This document shows positions 1-9,866 of a stretch of 52,770 nt of DNA, in pieces. The stretch spans positions 1 through 52,770 of the forward strand of contig QANT01006899.1 of the NCBI GenBank assembly GCA_003254885.1, read 5' to 3'. Numbering within the stretch: the first letter of the stretch is position 1; each line of letters opens with the position of its first letter. The stretch comes from Purshia tridentata. Taxonomy: Eukaryota; Streptophyta; Magnoliopsida; Rosales; Rosaceae. A program made the position numbers and the translations under genes. Below the pieces are notes generated by a model, which made no database searches, was not told where the DNA came from, and worked only from the letters and a program-made list of their open reading frames with translations.

Positions 1-117
1 GTTGTTCTCCATTTTCATACAGGAGTTATCAAAGAATCAAGATCGAAAGAAGCAAGACCAAGTCTACCCTTCCTCATCCACGTTGGTTCAGAAAACATTC
101 AGTTTTTTGCATCAACA
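1..117 (+). repeat. 3' end of the 5' LTR
   Basis: These 117 bases align without gaps to 10528-10644 at the end of the downstream LTR, with six substitutions. They end in ATCAACA, the expected CA terminus. The rest of this LTR, about 660 bases, lies upstream of the window. Confidence 0.95.
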
Positions 118-120
118 GAT

Positions 121-138
121 TGGCGCCGTCTGTGGGAA
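121..138 (+). promoter_or_regulatory. Primer-binding site for minus-strand synthesis
   Basis: Three bases after the LTR the sequence TGGCGCCGTCTGTGGGAA begins. TGG complements the CCA end of a tRNA. The first nine bases agree with the tRNA-Asp-type site used by many plant gypsy elements, but the rest does not, so the priming tRNA is an inference. Confidence 0.75.
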
Positions 139-210
139 GAGACGTAGTTCGTTAAGCCACCGTGCAAGCCGCCTCCTCCTACTTTTATCAACACCTTAGT
201 CACCGCAATT

Positions 211-2217
211 ATGAGTCAGGAAAACCACCATACCGTATCTCAGTCAAGGGCTTCAGAGAGAACTCCTCCGATGGAGCCAAGAACCCCTAACGAGGGGAAG
301 AAAGCAAAAACCCCTGGCACAGTCAAAGCAGCCAATAAGTTGCTAAGAGAGACTCAGCGTCACTTAATGGCTGAAAATGAGCTGTTAAGGAAAAACGCTG
401 AGCTGATGCAAAAGCAGGCTGAGCAGGAAGAAGAGCTGCGTCGACACAGGTCGCAACTGGAATTGGTTGACCGCCCTGGGCTACGCCCTGGGACCAGTCA
501 ACCAAGACCAGAGCGCAGCCCCGGGCGTCGACAGAGGCAAATCACTTCTGCCGACATTGCTACCCATCCAGCCCTCCAGGAAGAAGGGGGTATATTCCCG
601 GGCTTCCACAGCATGCCCTTGGAAGAACAGATGGACTTCCTGAACGCCCGCCTCGTTCTCTCGCAAAAAAAGGCTGCTTATGCCAGAAGAGGGCGTCAGG
701 CCAGGGACATGCCCGAACCAAGCGGCTATCAAGGCTCAGCAGCCGAAACAGAGCGGGAAGCATCCCAGTTCACCAGCCATTGTAATGCCCGCCGGAAAGA
801 TCATGCCGATGAATCTTCCTCTGGACGCCCGACGCCGAGCCGAAGGTCAATCCATGAAAGGTTGCAGGCACCTCTCCGCCATGCCGAGCGTCCTCCTGTT
901 TCGCAAAGATTAGGAGCCCGCGTGCCAGCTTCCCAAAGACTAGGTAACCGATCGGAGGATATAGCCAAAACAAGGCCTGCACCGATTCCGCAAGACATGA
1001 ACGCCCTTGTCCGGGATTTGGTTAACGATCAGATCCGGACAGTCCATGACAGGATTGGGCAGGCCGAGCGAGGAAGAGGACAAACGAGTAGAACTGATCC
1101 TGACGAGGAACTGCCTCTTCCTTACACGCGGCGCATCATGGACGCAGAGGTATCCAGGGATACAAAGCCTCCCAAAATTGAACAATACGACGGGTCCAAA
1201 GATTCTGAAGACCACCTGGACAATTTCAGGTATGCAATGGAAGCCCGAGGTGCCTCTGAGGCGACGAAATGCCGGATTTTCCCTTCCACGCTAAGAGGTT
1301 CGGCTCGGGCATGGTTCCGATCTCTCCGACCGAACTCCATTGACACCTTCACCGAGCTGCGAAGGATGTTTTTGGCCAGATACATGGTCGTGTCGGACCG
1401 CATCTATAATCTTGACGATTTATCCCTCGTCAAACAGTGGGAAGGGGAGTCCTTGAAGCAATTCCTCATAAGGTTCAACGTTGAATACACCAAGTGCGGG
1501 GATTGCGACGATAAAACTGCGCGTAATTGCCTGATGCGGGGGCTGCGCGCCGGCGATCTCCGATCTCACTTGATGAGGAATCCCCCTACCTCATATGACG
1601 AGTTCTCGGCCGAGGCTACCAAGTGGGCAAGGGCCGAAGAGTGGGAAAGTCGAGTGGACGCCCTCGAGACTGACTTGAACGGCAAAAGGAAAGAGGGCCG
1701 AACTGAAGAAAGTAGGCCGTTTCCAAAGAAGCCCAAGGCTTCAGGCTCCAGCAGCGGGAGAGCGCCTCGAGAAGTAATGTTCACAGAGTACACCCCCCTG
1801 AATACCAATCTCGAGCTCATCCACGAGAAAATCGGAGCCGAGCTTCCTATCCCAAGGAAGATGAAGGAGGTCCCTCCGAAGTTTCGCAAAGAGGGAATCT
1901 ACTGCAAATATCACGAAGCTCATGGCCACACAACGAGGGACTGTTATGCCCTCAGAGACGCAGTGGAAACTCTTGCTCGAGCAGGTAAGATTCCCCAATT
2001 CCTGGCAAGAACGCTCCGGGATCGTCAACCCAACACCGCGGAGCTGGTAGTAAGTGACGAAGTGAGGAACGCCAACGTCTCCTCCATCGGCGGCGGACCC
2101 TCCCCCGCTGGTCACTCCAACCGTGCCCAAAAGAAGTACGTCCGTCGGGTAAGTCATGCCCATGGTTCTTTTTCTGTGGTAACGGAAGAAGTGGAGGGCA
2201 CGAAGAGACAACGCTGA
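211..2217 (+). CDS. gag: Gag polyprotein of the gypsy element
   Basis: An intact 668-residue frame starting at the first ATG after the primer-binding site. The N-terminal third is charged and coiled-coil-like, rich in Glu, Gln and Arg, around residues 30-85. A retrotransposon Gag domain occupies roughly residues 325-445, with the typical spaced aromatic residues (AWFRSL, FLARYM, FLIRFN). A zinc-knuckle-like motif, CKYHEAHGHTTRDC, lies near residue 570. Gag forms the cytoplasmic virus-like particle that packages element RNA. The frame closes with TGA at 2215-2217, and protease follows in the same frame after 42 bases, so pol expression would need readthrough, or this TGA is a disabling mutation. 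Most Tat elements I know of read gag and pol as one frame or by shifting, so I lean to mutation. Confidence 0.9.
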   Translation: MSQENHHTVSQSRASERTPPMEPRTPNEGKKAKTPGTVKAANKLLRETQRHLMAENELLRKNAELMQKQAEQEEELRRHRSQLELVDRPGLRPGTSQPRPERSPGRRQRQITSADIATHPALQEEGGIFPGFHSMPLEEQMDFLNARLVLSQKKAAYARRGRQARDMPEPSGYQGSAAETEREASQFTSHCNARRKDHADESSSGRPTPSRRSIHERLQAPLRHAERPPVSQRLGARVPASQRLGNRSEDIAKTRPAPIPQDMNALVRDLVNDQIRTVHDRIGQAERGRGQTSRTDPDEELPLPYTRRIMDAEVSRDTKPPKIEQYDGSKDSEDHLDNFRYAMEARGASEATKCRIFPSTLRGSARAWFRSLRPNSIDTFTELRRMFLARYMVVSDRIYNLDDLSLVKQWEGESLKQFLIRFNVEYTKCGDCDDKTARNCLMRGLRAGDLRSHLMRNPPTSYDEFSAEATKWARAEEWESRVDALETDLNGKRKEGRTEESRPFPKKPKASGSSSGRAPREVMFTEYTPLNTNLELIHEKIGAELPIPRKMKEVPPKFRKEGIYCKYHEAHGHTTRDCYALRDAVETLARAGKIPQFLARTLRDRQPNTAELVVSDEVRNANVSSIGGGPSPAGHSNRAQKKYVRRVSHAHGSFSVVTEEVEGTKRQR

Positions 2218-2259
2218 GACTGGAACCCCGTAACCTTCAGGTCTGAAGATAGACAAGGA

Positions 2260-2928
2260 TTGGTTCGCCCCCACTACGATCCTTTGGTCATCGTGGCGGA
2301 AGTCGAGGGGGTAACAGTGGCCCGAACGTTTGTGGACGGGGGAAGTGCAGTGAACGTACTTTACTACTCGGCCTTCCAGAAGATAGGTCTCAAGGATGAA
2401 CAGCTTGAGACCGACACGCCGGCGCTGATAGGTTTCGGCGGAGAAGTAGTACAACCTAAGGGGCATGTCAATCTTACCCTTTCCTTAGGGCAGAACCCCC
2501 TGAAAAAGTCCTGCCTGGTATGCTTCGTCGTAGTGGACAGGCCATCTGCCTATAATATCATTTTAGGACGACCCGCGCTGGTCGACCTGAACTGTATTGT
2601 CCACTATGCCGATCTCCTACTTAAATGCTCGGTGGGAGAAAGCTGCATAACAATAAGGGGCGACCAATGTTCGGCTCGGACATGTTACGCAGCGTCCATC
2701 AAACAAAAGGAGAACATTGGTGGTGCTGAAGAAATGAACATCATATCCGAACCGACCGGATCATGCACGTATAATGTGGCTGCCATGACAGACGAGCCGA
2801 ATCCTGCCAAGCTTTCCGCAGCAGAAAGTTGGGAGGAGGTATGGATTTCTGAAGACCGACAGATCGGCTCATCAAGATCGGGATTAAGTTGGGATCGGTT
2901 TAGAAGGCAAATCTGCTCGCCTTCCTAA
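2260..2928 (+). pseudogene. Aspartic protease region of pol
   Basis: A 222-codon open stretch in the same frame as gag. The retropepsin active site appears as FVDGGSAVNVLYY near residue 26, where Asp-Gly-Gly-Ser replaces the usual Asp-Thr/Ser-Gly, a variant common in plant gypsy elements. A second conserved block, YNIILGRPAL, lies near residue 104 and matches the flap-distal ILGRP motif. The domain would cleave the Gag-Pol polyprotein inside particles. The frame ends at TAA 2926-2928, while RT continues in another frame from about 2904. A single-base indel between about 2885 and 2916 best explains the break. Confidence 0.85.
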
Positions 2929-5201
2929 AGTCAAACGCCGAAGTTTTCGCATGGTCATATGATGACATGCCGGGAATATCTTCGGAAGTTATTACGCACA
3001 AACTGAATATCGATCCCACATTCAAACCGATCAGGCAAAAACGCAGAGCGTATGATTCCACCCGATATGCAGCCATGGCTGAGGAAGTATCAAAGTTGCA
3101 GAAAAATGGCTTCATCAGAGAGGTCCATTATCCGGATTGGCTGGCCAACGTAGTCATGGTCAAGAAAAACAACGGAAAGTGGAGAATGTGCGTCGACTTC
3201 ACCGATCTGAACAAGGCCTGCCCGAAGGACAGTTTCCCTCTCCCTAGAATCGACCAATTGGTAGATGCCACCACCGGTCACGAACTCCTCAGCTTCATGG
3301 ATGCATATTCAGGATACAATCAAATCCTGATGCATAAGAGTGACCAGGAACACACTTCGTTCATCACCGATCGAGGGACCTATTGTTACAAGCTGATGCC
3401 TTTTGGACTGAAAAATGCGGGAGCCACCTACCAACGTTTGGTGAATCATATGTTCAAGGCATCCATCGGACGAACCGTCGAGGTGTATGTCGATGACATG
3501 TTGGTGAAAAGTGTCAGGGCAGATGATCATGTCGGAGACCTCTCTGAGATGTTTGGTGTCCTGAAAGAATACCAGATGAAGTTGAACCCTGCAAAATGTG
3601 TCTTCGGGGTTGAATCTGGAAAGTTTTTGGGGTATGTGGTCAGCCAAAGGGGGATCGAGGCGAACCCAGAAAAAATTCAGGCCCTCATTAGCATGAGATC
3701 CCCCAAAACCAAAAAAGAAATCCAGAGCCTGACCGGTCGAGTTGCTGTGCTTAGCAGGTTCATATCCAAGTCTACAGATAGATGCTTACCCTTTTTCAAA
3801 GCATTAAAGGGTGCGGGTAAGACCATCATATGGACTCCCGAGTGCGAGCAAGCCTTCCAAGATTTGAAAGATCATATGGGGCAACCACCTATCCTGTCCA
3901 AACCCGAGGTCGGAGAAAAATTATACATTTACTTGTCCGTTTCGGATGCCGCTCTGAGTTCGGTTCTGATCCGAGAAGAGGGTGGACAACAGTACCCTGT
4001 ATTTTACACTAGCAAAGTGTTGCTGGATGCTGAGACAAGGTACCCAAGACCGGAAAAATTTGCGCTGGCTTTGATCTCTTCAGCTCGGAAGCTTCGGCCG
4101 TACTTCCAGGCCCACGCCATCATTGTACGTACGGATCAGCCCCTGAGACAAGTGCTCTCCAAACCTGAGACTTCGGGAAGACTCATAAAGTGGGCTATCG
4201 AATTAGGGGAATTCGACATATCATATGAGCCCAGAATGTCGATCCGAGCCCAAGCGATCTCGGATTTCATTTGTGAATGCACGGGGACCAAACCAAGCGA
4301 CCAAACCCAGTCCGATCTAGGCCTTAAAAATCCGTGTCCATTCAATAAAAGACGAAACCCTTTGTCTTGGGCCCTATATGTGGACGGATCGGCCAACGCC
4401 GCTGGGTGCGGAGCCGGGCTAGTGCTCATCTCCCCCGAGGGAGCCGATCTGGAATATGCCTTGCGGTTTAACTTCTCAACCACAAACAACGAGGCTGAGT
4501 ACGAAGCACTTGTCGCCGGGCTCCGACTCGCAAGAGAAATGGGGGCCAAACATCTAGACGTCTTCGGTGACTCACAGTTGGTTGTAAACCAAGTCCTGGG
4601 GGATTATGAGGCAAGAGACCCGAGTATGACGGCTTACCTGACCAAAGTCAAGGATTTACTCTGTGGATTCGAAAACTACACCGTCAACCAAATCCCGAGG
4701 TCCGAAAACGTGAGAGCCGATGCCTTGGCTAGACTTGCTTCGACCACAGATGTTGGGTGCTCAAAGAAGATTCTGGTAGAAGTATTGAATGAGCCAGCTG
4801 TGACTGAGCCTGAGCAGATCAATCTCCTTACACATGCGGAACCGAGCTGGATGACTCCTATCACTGCCTATCTAGTGACAGGGGCACTCCCACCAGACAG
4901 GATAGAAGGTCAGAAGATTAGGCGGCGATCGGCTCGGTTCACCATCATTGAAGGGAAACTTTATAGGCAAAGCTTCACCCTACCATTCTTGCTGTGCGTT
5001 ACCACCGAAAGGGGGAAATCAATCCTGGAGGAAATCCATGCGGGAACGTGTGGCAATCATGCTGGGGGAAGAACCTTGGCGTACAAAACAATCAGGCAGG
5101 GCTACTTCTGGCCAACGCTTCACCAAGATGCGTTGTCAACAGCCCACGCCTGCATCAAATGCCAGCAGTTCGCCCCAGCATCCACCATGCCCCCCGAGTA
5201 G
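2904..5201 (+). pseudogene. Reverse transcriptase, dual RNase H and integrase zinc-finger region of pol
   Basis: Open from just after a TAG at 2901-2903 to a TAG at 5199-5201. The reverse transcriptase carries conserved blocks WRMCVDFTDLN and the catalytic YVDDMLVKS (bases about 3485-3511). The gypsy-type RNase H follows (FYTSKVLLDAETRYP and downstream). A second RNase H of archaeal type lies at about 4375-4730, with acidic residues in YVDGSA, NNEAEYEAL, FGDSQL and VRADALARLA. Next comes the start of integrase with its HHCC finger (H and H in EIHAGTCGNHAGG, C and C in CIKCQQ). The dual RNase H supports Tat assignment. The TAG at the end is in frame with the integrase core that follows, so it is a nonsense mutation and not the natural end. 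Confidence 0.92.
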
Positions 5202-6074
5202 CTCATTCCTATCTTTAGTCCATGGCCCTTCGCTCAGTGGGGGATTGATCTGATCGGACCTCTCCCTATGGCTCCAGGTCAGGTCCAGATGGCAGTTGTT
5301 GCCGTGGACTACTTCACCAAATGGGCGGAAGCGGAGCCTTTGCGAGGTACCCGGGCGGAGAAAATTATCAGTTTTGTGTGGAAGAACATCGTATGCAGGT
5401 TTGAGGTGCCTCATACGATCATCACGGACAATGGGAAACAGTTCAACTGTAAGGAATTCAGAAGCTTTTGCGCTACCTACAACATCAACCTTCGCTTCGC
5501 TTCAGTATATCATCCCCAAGCAAATGGGCAGGTCGAAGCCGTTAATAAAATAATCAAAAAGACTCTTAAGTCCAAGCTCGGCGCGGCCAAAGGAAATTGG
5601 CCCACGCTTTTGCCAGAAGTGCTGTGGTCATACAGAACTACCCATCGGACCTCCACCAAAGAAACACCTTTCGCGCTCGCCTTCGGCGATGAAGCAGTTG
5701 CGCCCGTAGAGATGGGAGCACCTCCGCTTCGCTCCAATCTTTACAACCAGCACCTCAATGGCGAACGACTCCTGCTCAACTTGGATCTGATTGAAGAGAG
5801 GCGTGCCAGGGCCAGCCTTTACAAAGCTAATTATCAGAAGCAAGTAAATAAGTATTACAAAAAAAGAGTTAGACCCAGACAATTCCGAGCCGAGGACTTG
5901 GTCATGCGGAAGAATCCCTTGGAAGTAAAAAGAAGCGTCTTTGATCCGGACTGGGATGGACCCTTCCGCGTAACTAAAGTGATCGGATCCGGAACCTATG
6001 GCCTCGCCAGTCTAGATGGAAAACCTGAAAAATTCCACTAGCATGCCGAACACTTAAAGGCTTACTACCAGTAA
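5202..6074 (+). pseudogene. Integrase catalytic core and C-terminal region of pol
   Basis: Continues the RT frame after the TAG at 5199-5201. The DDE core is visible: Asp in WGIDLIGP, Asp in TDNGKQF, and Glu in ANGQVEAVNK. The C-terminal DNA-binding region follows (LVMRKN, WDGPFRV). A second TAG at 6039-6041 interrupts the last conserved block. Reading on in frame gives HAEHLKAYYQ and a stop at 6072-6074, which is the likely ancestral end. Integrase would insert the cDNA; this copy cannot make a full protein without suppressing both stops. Confidence 0.88.
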
Positions 6075-6220
6075 CCTCTACCTCGTTTTTTCGACAAACA
6101 TTGGGGGATCGGATCGATACCTTACGAACCGCTTCAATTCCAATAACATTGTAAATTGGATCGATTGTATGCAAGTGTTAATACATCCCTTATTTGTACC
6201 AGAAATGTTTGTCCCAAAAA

Positions 6221-6650
6221 CTCTAAACGCCCTTGTCCGAGCCAACGTGGTTTTTACTAAACCCTCGCTCGGCAAGTAACAGACCAGACAAGGTCTCTAA
6301 ACGCCCTTGTCCGAGCCAACGCGGTTTTTACTAAACCCTCGCTCGGCAAGTAACAGACCAGACAAGGTCTCTAAACGCCCTTGTCCGAGCCAACGTGGTT
6401 TTTACTAAACCCTCGCTCGGCAAGTAACAGACCAGATAAGGTCTCTAAACACCCTTGTACCGAGCCAACGCGGTTTTAACTAGACCCTCGCTCGGCAAGT
6501 AACAGACCAGACAAGGTCTCTAAACACCCTTGTCCGAGCCAACGCGGTTTTAACTAGACCCTCGCTCGGCAAGTTACAGACAGATAAAGTATCTAAACAC
6601 CCTGTACGAGCCAACGTGGTTTCCATTAACCCTCGCTCGGCATACGATGG
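6221..6650 (+). repeat. Tandem array, about 74-bp unit, six copies
   Basis: Units begin CTCTAAACGCCCTTG at 6221, 6295, 6369, 6443, 6518 and about 6591, giving spacings of 74, 74, 74, 75 and 73. The first four copies are nearly identical; the last is degenerate and trails off near 6650. Each unit contains a ...CTCGCTCGGCAAGTAACAGACC core. The array lies between pol and the opposite-strand gene, the place where Tat elements often carry tandem repeats that can seed satellite DNA. Confidence 0.93.
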
Positions 6651-6957
6651 ACGAAACCAAACTTTTTAAAACTCCTCGCTTAAACGGGTACACTATGAAC
6701 TAGGCAAGGTCCTTGGTTATCATTAAGTTGGTCCGAGGCAATCCAAGTTGATTATTATGTGTTCCATTATTCAAAGGGCCAAGTTTCATTACGGTTGTTT
6801 TTACGATAGTTAGATTGGTCAGAACATGAGATAAACACTTGGAAATCAATTGGAAAAACTGTCGGATTCAGACTTCAAAAAGAAAAAGTTCTTCATTACA
6901 TTCTTTCCCCGATCCACAAGTCGGATCAGGGGGAAAAAAAAAAAAGGCAGAAGGGGG
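6651..6957 (+). other. Spacer with a purine-rich run
   Basis: No gene seen. A purine run at about 6928-6957 (GGGGG, then A12, then GGCAGAAGGGGG) lies just past the stop of the opposite-strand gene. It resembles an internal polypurine tract, or, on the other strand, a pyrimidine-rich trailer. Function unknown. Confidence 0.35.
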
Positions 6958-9282
6958 TCAGTTCGGGGCAGCACCGGTGTTCGGTTCAGACGAAGTAGGG
7001 CCACCGGCATTCAATGCCGAGCCTTGCTCAGCGTCAGTTCCCTCAGCAGCAGCGCCCGGAACGGGTCCTTCATCCTTAGTAATGAAACTAAGGTCCCACT
7101 CCGGACGCGCCTCTTGAAGCCTCTCGATGAGATCGAAAAACCCATCGACCCGAGCCTCCTCAAGAGACTGCTCAATATCATCTTGAGCTTTCCTCTGAGC
7201 TGCCAGGAGTTGGCTCTGAAGCTCCAAGTTGTGCTTGGAGAGTTCCGTGACTCGGCGCTCGGTCCTCTCAAGAGCGGTGCGCCCTTCCTCCACTTTAGCC
7301 TCCAGTGCCCTCGTCCGAGCACGGAGGTCGTTCACCTTGGCCCCCTCAGAGACCACCTTCGCCTCTGCGACCTTAAGCTCGGCCTGCAGCTTCTCTCCAA
7401 CCTCTCGCAGCTCCCGGACTTTCGTCTGGTAGGCCCGAACCGTGCTACCCGAGTTGATAGCCGCCATTGCCAAATCATGCTGCATAGCAGCAAGCTGAAA
7501 ACATATGCATGTTAGATGAAAGCAAGGGAAAAGAGATTAAAACCGAAGAGTCAAGCTGTTGAAAACTCACATAGACGGCCTGCTTACTGCACTCACGGGC
7601 CTTGAAGTCGAGGGTCGGGTTGGCAATCCCATCCCACAACCTGTTCTTATAGAAGCCCGGGGTCAGGAGGGCGCTCGCGCACTCCCCAAAACCCTTGGCC
7701 TCTGTAAAAAAAAGCCACTGTAGGATGGTCACCCTCCTCGGGCTCGGGCCCGCTCCGAACCCTCTTTTCCTTCGGCTCCTCTGCCGGGCCGGAGTCCTTC
7801 CTCTTCTCCCTATGCTCTACCGAGCTGGAGTCCTTCCTCTTCTCGGCTCGGTGGGAACCAACCTCCTGTTGGGAAGGCAAAGAGCCAGGGGTAGGGGCGG
7901 TAGTTGCCTTCTCCTTCTCTTTCTCTCTCCCAGCACGGGCCGACCCCTGGCCCCCCGTCGCCTGAGGTGTCGAAGAGCGCGAATCGCCCCTCGAGGTCCT
8001 CTCAGACCCTGGTTTGGAAAGGTCCCTCAGCTTCGCCCTGGCCTCTGGATCTCCTCTTTCCAGGCCCATTGATCGAGCAAGCCGAGGATCTCTCTTCGGC
8101 GCGAACCAGCTGATTCCGCTCGACCCGATCAAAGCTCCACCAAGAAGACTTGCCGAAGACCGTTTGAGCGAGCTCTGGTCCTGTACTTTTACGAGCTCGG
8201 CTCGGCGCTCTGCTGTTAGGCTACACTTTCCCCACAGAACTACAAAAGTGAAGTTTACGAGTGAGAAAAAAACAAAACATATATATACAAGCATGTTTAT
8301 AATATGCATATGTATGCCATGAAGTTGTGGTCTGGGTTCGGATCGGGTCCCTAAATCTACCTGGTTCCCTAAAGCATCTCGGAACGCGATGTTCCGGGGG
8401 ATTGTCGAGGTCGGCAAACTCCCAATTCCCGGAGGCGAAGAAGTACTTTTTCTTCCAGTGTTTCTGGCTTGAAGGGTTTCCCTCTATCAACTTCTTGCCA
8501 GTCGCCTGGAGATTGTAGAACCCCCGTTCGGACTTCTTCGTCCTCAGCCCGTAGCAGAACATGAGGTGGTCCAGGTGCGGCTCGCGACCGTTCACTTCAT
8601 GCCACAAAATGTGCATGGAAAGTATGTCCCGATAAACATTCGGGTTCAGCTGGTGAGGCGCAAGCCCGATCGCAGCCAACCACCTCTGCAAGAATGGATG
8701 GAGGGGAAGCCTCACCCCATTCTCCATCATCTCTGGGTAGAGGGTAACCCATCCTGACGGAGGTCGGCTCGGTTTATCTCCCTCGGCGGGTAGCTCCATC
8801 AGAACAGAGCTAGGAATACGGAACCGGGTGCGCATCTCCCCAATCTCCCACTCTTGCATTTCGTTGGGGATCGTGTCGGCTTTCCAAGCCCGTTCTTCGT
8901 AATACTCTGGGTCCACCACCGAGGCCCTAGCAGAGGTTGATGCTTCTTTCCCTCGGTCCCTTTCTGCAGCCTCCTCCGAAGCGGTTCTCTCGGTCAGCTC
9001 TTCACCTCTTTTAGTACTACCTTCGTCAGTTCGGTTAGGGTTTTGGGGGGCCTCCTCCCTATCAACCTCTTCTTCTGAGTCCAGTACAACTACTGAAGCT
9101 CTTTGAGAAGGAGCCGAAGTTACCTCTTCTCGTATAAGATCAGATCGGCTGCCGGTGGAACCAGGCCGAACACCGCCTACTGCAGCTCCCCAGTCTTCGG
9201 ACTGTGTCCTTGATGTCCCAGATCCGCTCTCACCTTCGAAAGCTTCACCAGAACCAGTTTCGAACTCAGAATCTGAAGACAT
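6958..9282 (-). CDS. Opposite-strand additional gene of the retrotransposon, three exons, one frameshift
   Basis: Exons on the minus strand: 9282-8361, 8239-7571 and 7494-6958, with GT-AG introns of 121 and 76 bases. Phases agree: exon 1 leaves one base and exon 2 supplies two; the second junction is in phase 0. The product is about 708 residues if one extra base in a T8 run (7706-7713) is ignored. Residues about 1-125 are acidic and disordered. About 130-300 form a folded domain (GWVTLYPEMM, GVRLPLHPFLQRWL, LAPHQLNPNVYRDI) that I recognise as the plant putative gypsy-type transposon family, Pfam Transposase_28. Exon 2 is basic with NLS-like Lys/Arg clusters, and exon 3 is a long coiled coil. 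The start is the first ATG downstream of the TATA box at 9561. Tat elements are known to carry such antisense genes; the function is not known. Confidence 0.75.
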
Positions 9283-9560
9283 CTTTAGCTTTTCACCCTT
9301 CTTCTTCAATCACCAAAAACCCTTCATGCGCAGAAACTTAGGGAAAAAACACAAAGAACCCATCCGAACCCAGAAAATGCAGAAAATCAAGAACAGAAGA
9401 AGGAAAAATGAGTGAAGATGATGCGAACTTACAGTTTCTGGAGAAAATGGATCTTGCGAACACCAGGGATGCAACAAAAATCGCGAGGATGATTCCGCAG
9501 CAGCTTCGCAGAGTAACGACGAGAGCACAAGCACGAGTGAGAGTTTCAGAAAAGGGGAGA

Positions 9561-9570
9561 GTTATTTATA
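9561..9570 (-). promoter_or_regulatory. TATA box for the opposite-strand gene
   Basis: Read on the minus strand the bases are TATAAATAAC, preceded by CCGAGC and followed by CTCTCCCC. The first ATG of the opposite-strand gene is about 280 bases downstream. The leader between them, 9283-9530, contains a GTAAGT (near 9433) that could start a leader intron, and no long coding frame on the plus strand. The promoter assignment is by position and consensus only. Confidence 0.55.
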
Positions 9571-9850
9571 GCCGAGCTCAACATATCCTAGCCGTCAGAA
9601 TTTGAAAGGTCGCACCGTCAGATTGCGCCACCTGTCGAACACTCATGGGTTGACAACCGAAGCGACGTCTTACTTCAACTCGTTTACAGCAACAATAAAT
9701 GGGCCTGAAACTCTGAACCATCGGGGACTGTGCGCCATGCGTTTGCTGCCACGTGGCAGAGAAGATGGGACGCCAAAGATCGCAATCCAGCCATGCCGAG
9801 CTCAGATTCAAGAGGTCAACTATCCAAGTAAACACTTCGGGTTTGCCTAG

Positions 9851-9866
9851 ATAGCTGGGGGACTTC
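9851..9866 (+). promoter_or_regulatory. Polypurine tract and 3' LTR junction
   Basis: ATAGCTGGGGGACTTC directly precedes the TG that opens the 3' LTR. A short G-rich purine core, AGCTGGGGGA, followed by a few bases is the usual primer site for plus-strand synthesis. Confidence 0.6.

Noticed and set aside
2215-2217. Programmed readthrough of the gag TGA
   Set aside because: The context is not a known readthrough signal and pol carries other clear lesions, so ordinary mutation is simpler. Other copies would be needed to decide.
6221-6650. Regular repeats that could be mistaken for a CRISPR array
   Set aside because: Units are directly contiguous with no spacers, in a plant retrotransposon.
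6850-7515. 221-codon plus-strand frame opposite the last exon of the antisense gene
   Set aside because: It overlaps a coiled-coil exon supported by splice phase on the other strand; the plus frame has no recognisable motif and has random-looking composition.
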